Shown: positions 63,421 through 64,000 of the stretch, piece by piece
How the letters are laid out: the number at the start of each line of letters is the position of its first letter
Numbering within the stretch: the first letter of the stretch is position 1
Origin: an uncultured Paracoccaceae bacterium
Lineage (GTDB): Bacteria; Pseudomonadota; Alphaproteobacteria; Rhodobacterales; Rhodobacteraceae
Reading direction: 5' to 3'
DNA: 64,000 nt
Assembly: GCA_913060475.1 (NCBI GenBank)
Contig: CAJXSD010000008.1
Location: 1-64,000, forward strand
Notes under the pieces: model-generated
What the model was told of the DNA's origin: nothing
The model's input: the letters and a program-made list of their open reading frames with translations, nothing else
The model's database searches: none
Position numbers and translations under genes: made by a program

Positions 63421-64000
63421 TTAACGAATTTTCAGTGTGGCCAAGCCGATCATCGCGAGGATCAGTGCAATAATCCAAAACCGGATGACGATTTGGGGTT
63501 CGGCCCAACCCTTTTTTTCGAAATGGTGATGGATCGGGGCCATTAAAAACACGCGCTTGCCCGTGCGTTTGAAATACAGCACCTGGATAATGACGGACAA
63601 TGCCTCGACCACGAACAGACCGCCGACAATGGCCAATACGATTTCATGCTTGGTCGTGACCGCAATCGCGCCCAATGCACCGCCCAAGGCCAAGGATCCG
63701 GTGTCGCCCATAAACACGGCTGCGGGGGGGGCATTATACCACAAAAATCCCATACCACCGCCGATTAAGGCGGCACAGAATATCAGTATTTCACCGGTTC
63801 CCGGAACATAATGCACATCCAGATATTCGGTAAAATCGCTGCGCCCCACCGCATAGGCAATCACACCCAAGGCCCCCGCCGCAATCATCACGGGCATGAT
63901 TGCCAGACCATCCAACCCATCGGTCAGATTGACGGCATTTGCGGCCCCCACAATAACCACCATCGCAAAGGGGATAAAGAAATAGCCCAAATAGATCAGC
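63421..64000 (-). CDS. mraY: Phospho-N-acetylmuramoyl-pentapeptide transferase (partial, N-terminus off the right edge)
   Basis: MraY transfers phospho-MurNAc-pentapeptide to undecaprenyl phosphate to make lipid I. The last 193 residues are present, of about 360. The catalytic Asp region [18 protein letters not shown] is visible, as is the C-terminal motif [19 protein letters not shown]. About five membrane helices are seen. The open frame runs through the window edge ([19 protein letters not shown]), so the ATG at 63990 is internal and not the start. murF and murE would be expected further upstream. Confidence 0.97.
   Translation of the reverse strand, partial: LIYLGYFFIPFAMVVIVGAANAVNLTDGLDGLAIMPVMIAAGALGVIAYAVGRSDFTEYLDVHYVPGTGEILIFCAALIGGGMGFLWYNAPPAAVFMGDTGSLALGGALGAIAVTTKHEIVLAIVGGLFVVEALSVIIQVLYFKRTGKRVFLMAPIHHHFEKKGWAEPQIVIRFWIIALILAMIGLATLKIR

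Noticed and set aside
63421-63990. mraY start at the ATG at 63990
   Set aside because: The frame and MraY sequence continue upstream to the window edge, so this Met is internal.
1-64000. tRNA, rRNA, CRISPR arrays, insertion sequences or prophage genes
   Set aside because: I looked through the gaps and found no cloverleaf-like or spacer-repeat pattern, no transposase and no phage structural gene. A tRNA or CRISPR scanner would confirm.

Overview
The window looks like chromosomal DNA of a marine alphaproteobacterium of the Roseobacter group (Rhodobacteraceae). The evidence is gene content and order: a myo-inositol operon with a sugar ABC transporter, CarD next to a seven-iron ferredoxin, an S4/Hsp15 protein and a SUV3-like helicase, the bolA/J-domain/cobS/cobT neighbourhood, and a dcw cluster running into ftsZ-lpxC-bamD-recN. 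The G+C content looks moderate by eye. I see no rRNA, tRNA, insertion sequence, prophage or CRISPR array. Once the small DUF2256 gene at 26679-26846 is counted, no stretch over 300 bases lacks a gene.

Layout. 1-6748: minus-strand myo-inositol operon (idhA, periplasmic binding protein, permease, ATPase, iolD, iolE). It is headed by a perfect LacI-type palindrome and contains a triple-hairpin leader before the binding-protein gene. 6881-13582, plus strand: a glycosyltransferase-like protein, O-acetylhomoserine sulfhydrylase, a fused GspL/PilM-like and GspC/PilP-like protein, and a CPA2 antiporter. 13645-18592, minus strand: carD, fdxA, S4 protein, SUV3-like helicase and a TPR protein. 18647-24343, plus strand: SCP2 protein, lysophospholipase-like hydrolase, the ligase-associated exonuclease and ATP-dependent ligase pair, and oligoendopeptidase F. 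24432-26846, minus strand: malate synthase G and a DUF2256 protein. 27020-32952, plus strand: aminopeptidase N, two uncharacterised proteins and gatB.

33013-40690: bolA (minus), a J-domain protein, a glutathione S-transferase gene broken by an in-frame amber codon, msrB (minus), cobS, cobT, an aminopeptidase P-type protease and a DUF427 protein. 40694-43791: a ClC chloride channel (minus) and a GlcD-type FAD oxidase (plus). 43792-64000: recN, bamD, lpxC, ftsZ, ftsA, ftsQ, ddl, murB, murC, murG, ftsW, murD and mraY, all on the minus strand. Transcription therefore runs from peptidoglycan precursor synthesis through divisome assembly to lipid A and outer-membrane assembly.

This conserved cluster is interrupted three times. 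A flavoprotein gene on the opposite strand lies between ftsW and murD. An RTX-repeat protein gene lies between murD and mraY. A two-gene islet between murB and murC holds a frameshifted protein of an uncharacterised family and a divergent small membrane protein. Just upstream of ftsZ, a perfect CtrA-type site sits three bases from a perfect DnaA box.

The parts most worth a second look are the murB/murC islet with its A6 frameshift, the fused secretion/pilus-type protein, the triple-hairpin leader, the ftsZ control element, the RTX gene with N-terminal repeats, and the four-copy dispersed intergenic repeat.
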